A stretch of 64,000 nucleotides of DNA from Phyto melanocephala (GCA_941918925.1 OW799237.1:93779015-93843014), one strand, 5' to 3'; shown: positions 23,305 through 35,070, counted from the stretch's first letter. Numbers and translations: made by a program. The notes: generated from the sequence alone by a model not told the origin.

Positions 23305-25371
23305 CCCTTTAACTACTAAGACCGTCTGTAGAAGGTCATCTAAAAAACACAATTTAAAAAAAAACGATACATTTTTTCTCTTTGACACTCAAATACTTTT
23401 TAATGCACAGAAAATTATCTTTCGAACAGTGCTAGTTCAAACGTGCGTGGTTGATTAGTTTGCAAGCAATAATCATGTGTCTCAAGATTTTAGCGAAGAA
23501 ATAGAAAAAAATTATTTGTGATTTTAGTGAAAATAAAAACTAAAAAAAAAATACTTTCTAATTGCTCAATAAATTCGGAAATTTTTCTGGTAAGTACTTG
23601 AAGTGTTTACTTTTACTATTTGTTGCTAATTTTATTCAAAATTTAAATACATTGTTTTAATTGAGCTTTTTGTGAACACCGTCTGTAGACGGTGTTAGTG
23701 GTTTAGTAGATAAAAATTTATTGTAACGTATTTTTAACTTAATAAAACGTATTCGTATTTATCATCAGTTTTCCTCATAAATATTTAAGAAATAGTTCTT
23801 AAAAAATGTCTCAACAAATACCAAAAACTATGGATTATAATAGGCGTAAAAAGTTTAAGCTTTCTTCGCTGAGTGATCAGGAAATCGTCGATTTTATGGA
23901 TTTAATCGAGGACGACAATGTCTATGAAAACACTGATGACAGCGTCGAAGACCCTGATTACCGTTGCTACGAACTCAAGCCAGAAGACAGTTCAATGATA
24001 AACGATTGTTTGGAACTAGTAGATTCTTCAACATTTGTTAATGCGGTAAATTTGTCGTTAAATGTAAGCAACTTTACGTTAAATGAAATTAGTGAAGAGC
24101 AAGAAACGTCTACTGTTGCTACCGATACGACACAGGATGTACCAACATTGGAGTTATCGGAGTCGATTTCAGTACAACGAATTCCGGAACTAGAAAAGAC
24201 AGCTTTGTTTCAAGCAAAAAAAAAGAAAAACACGATCACCATTACCTCTTATGGGAATTTCGGAATCAAGTAGTGGCATCAGCTGGTGGCTTCAATGGGG
24301 GTAGTAAGTACTTCGAAACCAATTCATGTATAAATAATTTACAAATATTTTTTTTACTAGATTTGTCTAATATCAGCAAGGATTCAGCTGAACTAAAGTC
24401 AATTATATGGCTTATGGGGTCGACATCACCATGATTTTGTGGAAGGATACAAAGAACGTAAGACTGTGTTCAACGTATGTTGGCACTAAACCTTTTTAAA
24501 GGGAAAATTTAGTCAATCAACCAGCTAGTTTCTCGTTACAATCGAAAAAAAAAAATCACACGAAAATATTGACTGCCCACAAATTATCCGTGAATATAAT
24601 GCACACATGGACGGCTTAGATTTAATAGACTCTTCTATGGGTCGGAATGGACTTAAAATCGAGACGCAAGATATGGCAACCAGAATTTTTTACCATCTGA
24701 TTGATATGAGCATAACAAATGCATTCGTTTTATATCGTAGACTTAACGCTGAAAAAAACAAAAATTCTGAAAAGGACGAAAATATGAAAGATATGACAAT
24801 GTATGAATTTCAGTTGAGCATTGCGAAAGAACTCTGTGCTTCCACTGAAAAACGACTTGTTGGTCGTCCTTCATCAGGCGAAGAGCCAACTACTAGCAGT
24901 TCTGTTGGAAAAAAAGCAACTCATCCCGCTGCCAGTATGTGATTCGACCAAATAAATCATTTTCCTGAATGGGGTCAAAAAAGCCATGTAAATTGTGTAA
25001 AAAGTCGGATACACACACGTTTTGTACTAAATGTAACATTCATTTCTGTTTTTAAAAGCAACGAACTGCTTCACAAAATATCACAAAAATGGATAATCCA
25101 TAGTGCATTTAAAATTAGTTTTAATCTTATTATATTTAGCATTTATTTGAAATAAATTTCTGCTTTTTTTGCTTTACGAAAAATCATTTTTTTATTTCGC
25201 TTAACCACTAAGACCTTCTACAGACGGTCTTTCAACTTTCTCTCCCATAGCCTTTAGGATACATTTTTTTGAAAAAAGGACTTCAAATTAGTGCTTTCCA
25301 GCCAAAAATCATACGAAAACCAAAATTATTATAATAATAAAATTCGTATTTCGATTTCAGTGGTTTAAGGG
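23305..25371 (+). mobile_element. piggyBac-like transposon, decayed (copy 2, different family)
   Basis: TTAA on both sides (23301-23304 and 25372-25375). The ends are CCCTTTAACTACTAAGACC and, in complement, CCCTTAAACCACTGAAATC. A pair of subterminal sequences, AAGACCGTCTGTAGAAGGTC on the left and its near-complement AAGACCTTCTACAGACGGTC on the right, marks both ends, and a GACGGTGTTAGTG relative lies at about 23689. Length 2,067 bp. The end sequences differ from copy 1, so this is another lineage. Confidence 0.85.
23806..25065 (+). pseudogene. piggyBac transposase relic (N-terminal, DDE remnants, C-terminal Cys domain)
   Basis: The ATG at 23806 opens an acidic N-terminal frame of 155 residues with DDSVEDPDY. 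A GTAAGT-like donor near 24302 suggests an intron. Further pieces are WKDTKNVRLCSTYVGTKPF near 24438-24496 (the strand of the DDE fold carrying a catalytic Asp) and, after stops, PQIIREYNAHMDGLDLIDSS (24578-24640), the second conserved block. The frame 24607-24942 continues through DMATRIFYHLIDMSITNAFV and YRRLNAE. KKPCKLCKKSDTHTFCTKC near 24980-25036 is the zinc-binding tail, broken by a stop. The region between the N-terminal part and WKDTK is deleted. Inactive. Confidence 0.85.
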
Positions 25372-25375
25372 TTAA

Positions 25376-26600
25376 GTTGGAAAAAAATTAATTTAACAAA
25401 AACAATTTGTATTTACTCTTATTTTTTTTTTTTTTTTTTTTTTGTTACACAAAAAACACGCACACAAGTAATTAAGATTTCACAGATAATAATTTGTTAA
25501 ATAAACGTATTAAATTTTTATGAAATTCTAAAAACTTTTTATAAATTTTTTATATATTTTTTACTTTTATTAAATTTTCATGAAGTACCTAGGCATACTT
25601 CAACACTTTTCTTTAAATAATTTATTATTTTTTTGCCGCCGTTTGCGTTCTTATTTTGTGTTCCGTTTAACTTTAACCGCGTTACTAATTTAAAGTAATT
25701 CCTTTGATTTCTAACTTAAAACAGATGCAAATTTATGCCGTTCTGGGCAGGAACCAGCATGAAAAAAGCTTTTGCGCTAAGTTGTTCTGCCTCTTTCTCT
25801 CTATATTTGTGTATGTTTTGTATTTGTTAAACAAACGAAACGAAGTGAAACTGAAACACTCGTAGAACTATATTAAGAGAGCAGGTAAACATAATTGTTG
25901 AATTATTATGCTTAAAACCGTGTATCAGTGTTGCCAGGGCAGCAGGATGCAATTTTTTCACCAATTAATTTTTTTTTTTATTTTTTGTTTTTTTTTTTTT
26001 TAATAAACATCATAATTCTCGGATGTTGTAAGAAACACAATTTTAAGGTTAAACACACACCTGCCATATTTGCCGATTTATCTACATTTTGCGTCTATTT
26101 TTCTTTGCCACAAGTTTATTTAAATAACTATTTGCCGCTTTTTGCTCCAAAATTGCCGATTTTTTCGATAAAAACTTGAAACATGGTTGCCTTTTATTGT
26201 TTTATATATAATTTATTAATTGTGGTCAACTCTGGAAAACTTCTAACATTAAAAAAGGACTACTGTCAGTAACAGCACATTTACATTTAAGTGAAATCTA
26301 GTACATTGCGAATTTTGGGTAAAATCTAGTCGATTTCCCATACAAAACAAGATCTACTTCACTACTAGATTTTGGCAAAATCTACTCAAAATCTTGTATT
26401 ACTTCGTGATTCAACTATAGTTTATATCACATTGTACTAAAAAATACGCTGACTGTCAAAACGTTCCTATACAAAGTTTGTATACAGTATTGCTACTGTA
26501 TGTAAATCACATACATACATATGCAAAGTTCCGAAACAATGCATCAACGATAAAGCCGATGCATTGTTTGCTTTCTTATTGCGTTAAAAATACTTTGCGG
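25376..26600. other. AT-rich spacer with T-run and a short palindrome
   Basis: A T-run lies at about 25424-25443. ACAATGCATC at 26536-26545 pairs with GATGCATTGT at 26558-26567, a 10-bp perfect inverted repeat with a 12-base loop. The block 26290-26400 repeats AAAATCTAG/CTAGATTTT in both orientations. No gene is seen. Confidence 0.5.
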
Positions 26601-26605
26601 CGGCG

Positions 26606-27968
26606 CACAGTGACACAACGCCGGCATTAAATACAAGGAGTAATTGCAGAGTTCTGAAATTTTGCACAGGTTACTTTTGAGACAATTCCAGTTCAAAAAA
26701 AAAAAATTAAGAAAATTCGCCTACTTTTACGCCCACCTCCCATACAATCGAAATTTGTAAAATGCCGTATTGTCCGTAATACTTAAGGGATAACTTTAAA
26801 TTTTGGTATACTTGAATGTTATATTGTTACAAACATTATCGGAATAAAGTTTTGGACTTTGGCCCACTTTTACCCCCACCCCCCATACAACCTCAACATA
26901 AAAAGTGCCATATTTTCTAAAATATTTTAGGTACAATCTTCAAATTTGATATTATTATTATTATTATTATTTATATAATTTAAAATGTTTCATGCAAAAA
27001 TTACAATAACACGCCCACTCTTACACCCACTTCCCATTAAAATGCAATAAAAAAGAACAATTTTTCATTCTATCAATAATTTTTTAATATCATCATGGTA
27101 TTCTAATTTTTTCAATATCTTTATTGCTATCGATCCAAATATCAGAAATTGCACTATAAAAAATTATTGAATTATCCATGACCTTGTAAACTTTTTTTAA
27201 CATTTTATATAAACTTGTATAAACTTGCACTCTCAAATATGTAGATTGTGAATTAAACATATACATAATTGCAATTACCGTTTGTTGATCAATAATATTT
27301 AAAACAACAACAATGTAAATATCAAACACAATATAAAATATCAAACAAACAATCAAAAAAAAAATTAAAAATTTGTAAACATGCTATTGCATGCTAACAT
27401 ATGTACATACGTATAGCGACAAAATGTGCACGTTGCGTATTTTTTGTAGTTTTTTGTTTTGTTTAAAGTACTTTTGCAAACTTTTGCTATATGTCCTCTA
27501 CTTTAAATGAAAGCTGAGACTTCAATCTTTCATTTGATATAAGTCTGCACCTAGGGCGAGGGGCTGCTCTATATTTCCTAGTCCATTGAAAATGCAAAAT
27601 GTTAAATTTTTACACCACAATTCTGTTGTAAAGAAATTTTTTTTTGTGTTTCTTTTTTTAAATTTATTTTTTTATCTACTCATTCTACAACAACTAAATT
27701 AATTAAAAAAATACTTTAAGGTTATATTTATTATGTATTTTTTTATTGATAAGCTTTTGAATATTACATATTGAACCAACATATTTCAAGCGCGTTAGCA
27801 TACCTCAACTTTGACTTGCTCTAGACCAAAAAGTAATGAAGTTATGAATCTCAAATTTCAGGGAATTGTTACTCATATATCTGTTAATATACTGTGAATT
27901 TCATCCAAATTGGACGACACGCCAAAAACTATTTTTTGCCGCTGTTACTTTAGAGCTGTCTCACTGTG
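26606..27968. mobile_element. non-autonomous Transib-type element with CGGCG target duplication
   Basis: The element begins CACAGTGACACAACGCC and ends GAGCTGTCTCACTGTG, so both termini carry the CACAGTG heptamer and continue as inverted repeats for some 12 bases (CACAGTGA-ACA). The five bases outside are CGGCG on each side (26601-26605 and 27969-27973). A 5-bp G+C-rich duplication with CACWGTG ends is the signature of Transib transposons, whose ends resemble V(D)J recombination signals. No transposase frame is visible in its 1,363 bp, so it is non-autonomous. It carries a short internal tandem array. Confidence 0.72.
26715..27040. repeat. internal ~146-bp tandem units within the Transib-type element
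   Basis: CTACTTTTACGCCCACCTCC, CCACTTTTACCCCCACCCCC and CCACTCTTACACCCACTTCC begin at about 26721, 26867 and 27014. That is two steps of about 146 bases. A (TTA)n run lies at about 26950-26970. Confidence 0.65.
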
Positions 27969-27973
27969 CGGCG

Positions 27974-28278
27974 TTTTGAAATCGTATACAATGTATAATT
28001 ATTATTGTACTGCGGCGTTATGAAATATGATGTTATGTTCAAACACAAAGCAATTGACGTTTTGGAAGTCAGCCATACTACGCTGCATTAAGAAAAATTC
28101 AAACATAACGGTATAGATTTTGATTAAGATTTTAATTAAAATCTACCGGATTCTGCGCAGGTGTGAATGTAACATAAGTCAGCACATCTACTAAAGAATT
28201 TAATAAAGATATATCCCGTGTTTTAAAATGTTTTAACACAAATAATTTTTTTAAATTTGATAAGCTGTAATCGTATTT
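27974..28278. other. AT-rich flank of the Transib-type element
   Basis: Nothing coding. GCGGCGTTATGAAATATGAT near 28013 resembles the flank GCGGCGTTTTGAAATCGTAT at 27968-27988, a short local repeat. Confidence 0.45.
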
Positions 28279-28537
28279 CTGTGGTTTTCATGGTCAACCG
28301 CCTATGTTCATTTTATACGATTTAGAGTTAATAATGCCATATTGCTTGGTTTTAAACGGCCTTTACTTGTTTTTAAAAATTTCTTAAATAAGATGGACCC
28401 ATTTCAATTATTTTAATGGCATAACAATGTAACTTCTATATATTTATATTCAAAAATCGTTCAGCTCTAACACGGTTTTGTAGCTCTTCTGAAAAATTTG
28501 AATTTGAGACATACGTGGTTGCCCATGAAAACCACAG
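28279..28537. mobile_element. 259-bp MITE-like inverted repeat
   Basis: CTGTGGTTTTCATGGTCAAC (C) at 28279-28299 is matched in complement by 28517-28537 with one difference over 21 bases. The interior is non-coding. The target duplication is not clear. Confidence 0.55.
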
Positions 28538-28891
28538 ATTTGTGCTAGAGAGTTAATATCAGAATCAAAACTTAACAAAAGCAATCTTTTATATTTTTAT
28601 CTTATTTGTTGAATTTTTATTTCACCTATCAAATGACAATTCATAATTCAACATGTTCATATTCTTTTATATTCGTAATACATTTTCGTTATGCTTTCAA
28701 TATCCATCCTTTGGCTGGAATTATTGAAAACAAGTTTGTATTTACATTTTCATTTTATGTAAGTCTTATCTTATTTAATTTGCAGTTCAACTATTAAAAA
28801 ATTTTGAATTTTATCATAAATCTTTTGATATTATTAACCCTGGTAAAATAACGAAAAAGAACAATAATTATTTTATCGAGATTTTAATAAA

Positions 28892-29335
28892 ATCTCCTAG
28901 CTTTATTTGTCAAAAAGAAAAAACTAATTTTAGACTCTGAACTTCGAGAGTTAAAACTTTCAATTAGGAATTAAAAATATCTTTTTGTATTTTTCCCTTT
29001 TTTAGTAAAATCTCCCAGCTTTAATTGTCAAATAAACAAAAAAAATTGTACTCTAAATTTTAAATTTTTTAAAAGTTTGTTAATGAATAAAAAAAATATT
29101 TGAACTGTTTGGCAAAAAATTGAGCTTTAAAATGTGGAGATTCTAGAGTTGCATTTCCAATGCTGTAACTGAAATTTAATATCAAACTATAATGTTTTTT
29201 TTCTGCAAGAAAGTTTAAAATTTTTTTTAATTCCTTTAACAATTTCTTAAAAAATTTAAAATTTTAACTCTCCAAATTCAGAGTCTAGAATTTGTTCTTT
29301 TCTTTTTGATAAAAAAAAAGCTAGGAGATTTTAGC
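28892..29335. repeat. inverted repeat with AAAATCTCCTAGCTTT ends
   Basis: AAAATCTCCTAGCTTTATTT followed by TAGACTCTGAA on the left (about 28892-28941) is matched in complement near 29280-29335. A third, direct relative lies at 29009-29060 (TAAAATCTCCCAGCTTTAAT). It may be a foldback-type element. Confidence 0.5.
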
Positions 29336-29407
29336 AAAACTGGGAAAATGCGAGAAATTACAGGGCCAACTCGGAAAGAAATTGTAATAGTGATTTCACC
29401 AGAGATG

Positions 29408-29606
29408 TGATTTCATTAGAGATTGAAAAGGAGGGGCACTAAAAGCCCAAACCCGCGGCAGTTATACACTTATGCCCAATTGGCCATGTTTTGTGTTAGA
29501 ATAGAAAGAGAAGCAGATCAGTCCAGAGTTTTTGGGGGGAATCGAACCCGCAACTCCCAAACTAGCAGACCAGCACACTACTGACTAGTCCAACGGGGCA
29601 CCCTTT
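29408..29606 (-). mobile_element. tRNA-derived SINE
   Basis: On the minus strand the element starts with a tRNA-like head: TGGACTAGTCAGTAGTGTGC (A-box-like) and GCGGGTTCGATTCCCCCC (B-box-like). A body and a tail carrying GGGTTTGGGCTTTTAGTGCC follow. Flanking repeats TTCACCAGAGAT (29396-29407) and TTTACCAGAGAT (about 29604-29615) fit a target-site duplication. Tail copies also occur at 45.9 and 47.5 kb. It is pol III-type and non-coding. Confidence 0.72.
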
Positions 29607-29777
29607 ACCAGAGATAATAAATTATGTAGTCTTGTAAAACTTTACACACATTTATAACTGGTCAGAAAGGGATAAATTCCGCAAAACTTTCACTTTAAAC
29701 CACGTCTATTAAATATTAAAATATTTTATTGTTCAAAAGTTACTTAAACATTTTAAACTTGGAATTTACACATTTAC

Positions 29778-30265
29778 ATGGCAAACTTAAAAAAGATACT
29801 TTTTCTCTTTTTTAATGTACTTTTTGTGTTTTCTAAGTTTATGAACCTAGAATTTTTAAAATAGTAACTATTGGAAATAGGTGAGACTTAAAATTTCATG
29901 GGCGACCAAAAAAGTACTTTTTAAAATTTTTATGGTACTTTTTGGCATTTTCTACGTTTATAAAGCTAGAATTTTGAAATTAGCAATTATTTATCCGAGG
30001 TGAGACTAAAAATTTTATGGGCGACCAAAAAGGTACTTTTTCATATTTCATGGTACTTTTTGAGTTTTCTACGTTTGTAAGGCTAAAATTCGGAATTAAG
30101 GGATTCTTGATTACGATTGAGATTGAAAATATGTTTGGCAACAGAAGAGATATTTTTTGCATGTTTATGGTACTTTTTGCACTTTCTATATTTAAGAAAC
30201 TAGAATTTTTAAATTAAAGACTATTGATCGGAGGTGAGACTGAAAATGTTGTGGGCGGTCAAAAA
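29778..30265 (+). repeat. minisatellite, ~118-bp unit, about four to five copies
   Basis: Units with TGGGCGACCAAAAAGGTACT followed by TTTTCTACGTTTRTAAGGCTA start near 29778, 29900, 30019, 30136 and 30252 (spacing 116-122). Each ends with a GAGGTGAGACT-like stretch. Copies are moderately diverged. The open frames here are by-products of the repeat. Confidence 0.8.
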
Positions 30266-30775
30266 GATACTTGACAAAAATTATCTGCCATTTTGTTTAG
30301 GTTTCTTACTTTTTTACTGTATTCTACCGGTCAAGTCCCTTCGTTTGATATCAATATTAAGCGGGTTTAAGTGGGAAAAGCCGAAATTACTATATTTAAC
30401 TCATATATTCGTTATTTTATTTTGAACTCAGCCATCATGGATTTTAAATTTGTTTATATTTTTGTATATTTTGCTTGTTAAGCCCTTTTGCTGTGCATAT
30501 CCTATCACTCCAAAAGCTGAAAAAATCGATTTTCCTTTGAAGTGTTTTTTTTGCGCTTATATCCCAGTTAGTTTCTAAGCGATTTTTCAGTTTTTCTAAG
30601 TAGTGTTTTTTAAGACTACAGCTTGAATTTTTGTGCCTTTACAGTGTCTGAAATTTAATTGGGAGTTACTGATTTCTATAAAATTTTTCACAAATATTCC
30701 CAGGGACATGTCATATTTATAAATGGTAGCAAACTTTTCTTTAAATTATAGAGCTGAAAATTTTTTGTTGGGTAA
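30266..30775. other. AT-rich spacer, nothing recognised
   Basis: No supported structure. Confidence 0.4.
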
Positions 30776-30779
30776 AAAT

Positions 30780-31265
30780 ACGAGGATTACAGTGGCAGTC
30801 GTATTTACTGGCTCATACCTCAGAGAATTACAGAAATATTGTGCTGGAGTTCATAGCGATTCATTGCCGGTTATTTTCAAGAGATTGATAGCACAAACAG
30901 ATCTGTGCAACATGTCGGGTCTTCTATAAGTATGGACAGATGGACATTTTTGGATGAAATGACGAGGATTACAGAGGCAGTTGTATTTATTTGCTTATAT
31001 CTCAAGAAATTTACAGAACAATTGTGCTGGAGTTCATAGTGATTCATTGCCGGTTATTTCCAAGAGACTGATAGCACATACAGATCTGTGCAACATCTCG
31101 GGGCTTCTAAAAGTTATTGTTAACCAACAAATGATCAGATGGACATTGCTAAATTGACTTCCTTAGTCATAAGATTTCAGAAAATATATGCTTTGCGGGG
31201 CTTGGAAATAAATATAGAAGAAATTACAAAAGAAATTACCCTTGGCATCGAAGGTGGGGATATAA
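30780..31265 (-). repeat. diverged copy of the ATACCCTTCAC repeat family with internal 182-bp duplication
   Basis: The block starting ACGAGGATTACAG at 30780 is repeated at 30962 (period 182). Both contain GGAGTTCATAG-GATTCATTGCC and AGATCTGTGCAACAT. The following text (CAGATGGACATTGCTAAATT, TTTCAGAAAATATATGCTTT, GGGGCTTGGAAATAAATATA) matches the minus-strand copies at 41.3 and 61.2 kb. Confidence 0.65.
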
Positions 31266-31404
31266 AAAAGCCGTTCTGCAATAATAATTTGCCTGTGTAA
31301 ACGTAAAAGCAAGTCTAAAGAGAAAACAGAAAACTTGTTGAATGCAAACACAGGCTAAGCAGTGTATTGACTACACCAGCTCTTTTTGCTTCTAAAAATA
31401 TATC

Positions 31405-31421
31405 TTTTTTTGCTGGGTTTA
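31405..31421. repeat. isolated TTTTTTTGCTGGGT end
   Basis: TTTTTTTGCTGGGTT matches the right end of the 7.6-kb MITE family. The other end is not recognisable upstream, so this is a truncated copy. Confidence 0.4.
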
Positions 31422-31424
31422 GGC

Positions 31425-32735
31425 TCTTGTTACAGATAATTTTATTTTTTTTTTCAATTTTCAGCCCAAGTCGTATTCGTTAGTATATTTGGCCGGAAAA
31501 CATTCGTTTATCTAACGGCCTAAATTTTAGCCTCAATATACTTACATGCGTTGGTATGTGTGTATATGTATGTTTAAACACTATTGTAATTTATGTATTT
31601 ATATTGTATCTGTTTTCCTTCTTTATGTGTCTCTTCTTTTTTTTTTTTTTTCAGCTCGTTCTTTTCGTGTATTGATTTCAGACATTTAGCACATGTTTCT
31701 TTCACATGTTGCTTTTTGTTGCCCTTTACAGACACTTGTAGATGTAGTTTTTTATTATTTATTTTTTTTTCTTTATTTTTCGTATTTGCGATGAATAGAA
31801 TTGGAAACATGTTGCAAATAACATGACTTTTTATTTTAGACTTTTTAAGGTGGTTGTTGTCGTTGTCAAATAAATATAAAATGTGATATTTTAAGGGCGA
31901 TAGCAGCATGTCAATTAAAGTGTAGTGATAAACTCTTTAAGATACTTTCAATGAACAGAACTTAACATGGGCAGGTAAAAGGAAAATTTTAGGAAAAAAT
32001 AAAAAATAAACAATTATAGTGCGTCACACATAAAAAAATTTTTACTGTTTAAATACAACATTCGAGATATTTTTTTTTAATTTTGTTGAAAATTTAGGTA
32101 AATAAAAAATAAAAACGAGAATTCATAGAAATTTTTCTATAGGAAAAAAAACTTTATTAAGCAATTCTATTAAAGGATGTCTCAGTAAGAATGATTTTCA
32201 ATTTAAAAAAATTACGCAGTTTTTCGAGACAGCTGTGAATTTTTTAACCGATTTAAAGGAAGACATGTACCGATTAGTTATATCATTAAATATCCAACAA
32301 ATGTCTTCACGAATATGATGGCAAGTCTTTTTTCGTTGTGGCTGTGTCTTTTTCTAACATTTTGTGTATTCATTAGCATTGACTTCACTTTGTTCTATTA
32401 CCTAAGGAACAAATTGCCAACGCTTTACATAATCTGCAGGTTTAAGCTCCGAACTGCGCTAAAAGATGACAAATTGATGTTTTCGGCTACACTCTGGCTG
32501 ACAATAGCAATGTTTTCAAGAAACCCAAGAGTATGTTGACGCACAGGAGCCTAACTGTCTATAACTGATTCAGCTTTTTCGCATTTTTTGATCACTCCTT
32601 GAAAGGTTAGCACATAAGGTGCACTTTCTTGACTGCCCGTTCTTCAAAGTTTGCGTGCGGTCTGATTATAATTTTTCAATTCTTTTTCGTAATTTTAACG
32701 TGTTGTTTTTTCGTCGTAAATCTCTTTCGAAATAA
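31425..32735. other. AT-rich spacer with T-runs
   Basis: Pyrimidine runs lie at 31635-31652 and 31760-31775. The frames at 31574-31909 and 32315-32539 lack motifs. No gene is seen. Confidence 0.45.
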
Positions 32736-32740
32736 ACATA

Positions 32741-33631
32741 TGGTCATTTCCATGTCATCGTACGTGACATTTGTACTCCTATAAAGTGGAGTAATTTTTG
32801 CAAAAGTATGAATAACTGAAACAATATTAGATCTTTATGTTCTTTACAAAAAAAAAATTAATTATATTCGAATTATTGTGGTCTAAAATATCCATAAAAA
32901 TTAAAATATATCGTACGTGACATAAAACAGAAGTGATTTTGAGGTATATATGGAAATATGAAAAAGTCTGCGAATCATGGGACGTATTTTTTCTTTTTTT
33001 TAATTTTTTACACTAAACCAAATATTTTTCACTTAAAATCCATCATACTTAATTGAAAACCATCTTTAAATGATTTTATAATAAATTCAATTTAATATCG
33101 TCCGTGACATATCGTACGTGACAGATTGTTCTCTAATAGTATTCTTAGGTAACAAAATTTCTATTATGTTAAGAAAAAAAGTTAAATTCTAAATTAGCTA
33201 CTCTTGCGACTGTTCAAATACGAATGGCGGAGACAAATAATGTTTTTGCACTACGTACGTGACATTAAAATAACATCCAAGGGAAATCAAAAAAAAAAAA
33301 AATACCGCTAATTGGACTCTATAATTTCTATTTTCTTAGGGATCTTGTTAATTGTGGTTTTTACCTTAATTTTAAAGCATATTTATAATTACAAATACAA
33401 TTATTTTTTACAATTTAGTCGCTAAAAAAAATAGCTGATTGCAATTCTTTAAAATAAGTCAAAGAGATAATCAGATTAAACTCTTATTATTGCTCTCAAA
33501 ATAATTTAATAAGCTCTCAATACCTGCGCATAGTAAAATTTAAGTGTTTTTTTATCAATAAACTTATATTGAAAAACTTTCAAGAGTTTTTATTTTTACA
33601 GTCGTGCTTGACATATTCATGGAAATGCCCA
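32741..33631. mobile_element. 891-bp TA-flanked element with six GTACGTGACAT motifs
   Basis: The ends TGGTCATTTCCATG and, in complement, TGGGCATTTCCATG lie inside TA dinucleotides. The match reaches 17 of 18 when CATA/TATG is included. The motif TCGTACGTGACAT or a close variant occurs in the same orientation at 32758, 32911, 33098, 33112, 33253 and 33602. Two copies lie back to back and one sits at each end. No protein frame is present. A TA duplication would fit the Tc1/mariner class, but the ends match no family that I know. Confidence 0.6.
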
Positions 33632-33635
33632 TATG

Positions 33636-34255
33636 CAACAACTGGCAAATTTGAGAGATACCACTTGCATAAAAAATAAACATGAATTTAAAAAAGTGCG
33701 TTTCTTACTAAGACACCTTTTATATAAATACAAAATTATGACTCATGAAGTCCGAACTGTTCCTTTATCGAGATCTGGTCATTTTAAATTTTCACAAACT
33801 TCCAGATTTTTGCAGTATTTTTCGGGGTAAGATTCTGACAGTCAATGTAGGAAGTAATTTTTTCTTCTCCTCGGAGACAAAGGAACCTCAGGTGTATCGT
33901 TATATTTACAACTAGACAGCGATTAAAGCAATCATCACTTGACTTAACTATTCACAATCCAAGCCTTTAAGAAATGCATTAGATTTTATATGGATAGAGA
34001 AGTGCACAGAACGGGTCTTTCTTTCTCACTAACAAAGTATCACACACTAATTTTTTTTTTTTTTTTTTTTTGTTGGAAGAACCTATCGATGCCATTGTTA
34101 TTATCAGTATGTTATAGAATAACATAGTGAAGACATCCATCGAAGCTTCCGAAATGCATGATTGTCATGTCTTAATAAGGGTTAATGTGAACGATAACTT
34201 TAAGGACCGCTGTAGCTTGCGGCATTTTCGCATGGATTTACGACTAAAGAAAACT
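33636..34255. other. AT-rich spacer with T-run
   Basis: A T-run lies at about 34051-34071. The frame at 33633-33830 has no motif. Confidence 0.45.
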
Positions 34256-34264
34256 GCATAAGCA

Positions 34265-34430
34265 AAATCTTAACTGTATAAAATCTCACGATCTCGAATG
34301 TCAGTTCCTAAAAGATTTAATTAGAATATTCAATTTGGCATGATCTGTGTGACACGCAACACCATTCTGTTGAAACACACATAACGTTGGTGTACATCTC
34401 TGGTGTACATGTTGTTAACAGACATGCTTC
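34265..34430 (-). pseudogene. mariner-like fragment
   Basis: The minus strand reads FQQNGVACHTDHAKLNILIK (about 34315-34375), the mariner block around the second catalytic residue (QQDGATCHTA in the family, Asn replacing Asp here). The surrounding sequence is too decayed to align further. Confidence 0.6.
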
Positions 34431-34434
34431 TATG

Positions 34435-35070
34435 AACAGTCAAAGAGAGAGTCCCTTTTGTAAAATCTTTTGCAATGTATTGGGGAACATAGACAAAATA
34501 AGGCGGCCAAGAGAAGGGCAATAAATGAGCTACAAAAAACAGTAAGCATTCAATATTATAAACAAACAAATATTACGCTAATAAAAACGGCAGCGATTGG
34601 CAGTACTCCCAGGCAAAATACCCAAACGGTTTGACGCTGTACCGACGTTGATCAAGATATGCCAACATTAATACAATATAAGAGTACACAGCTGTTATTT
34701 CCAAATTTGCCATGTCGTCACAATATTAAAATGACGCCAAATGTATTAACAGCACTGATCTGATGCTAATAAACTGAAAATATTGAATCCTGGGTCGCCC
34801 TTTTTTTGTTGCCTAGGAAGAAGAAAACAAGTCATTTGTATCGTTATGCAGTTTTTCAGAATCTTGCCATTATGTGTGGTCAAACCACATAACCATAAAC
34901 ATTTGGCATTTTTTTCCGTAGGTGGAGTTCCAAACACGTCCATGGCTAACCTACTTTTGTTGCCAGGAGTGAAGTGCAAAAGTCAGGGAGTTCTAAATTT
35001 ATTTTTTTGGTTAAATTGTCTGGAGGAGTTTGAATCCTTTTAATTAGAAATTTTCATAAAAACTGTTTGA
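34435..35070. other. AT-rich spacer, nothing recognised
   Basis: Overlapping frames at 34746-35043 on both strands have no motif. Confidence 0.45.

Noticed and set aside
31574..31909. 111-residue minus-strand frame
   Set aside because: Lys/Glu-rich translation of pyrimidine tracts. The opposite strand gives a poly-Phe frame of equal length, typical of simple sequence.
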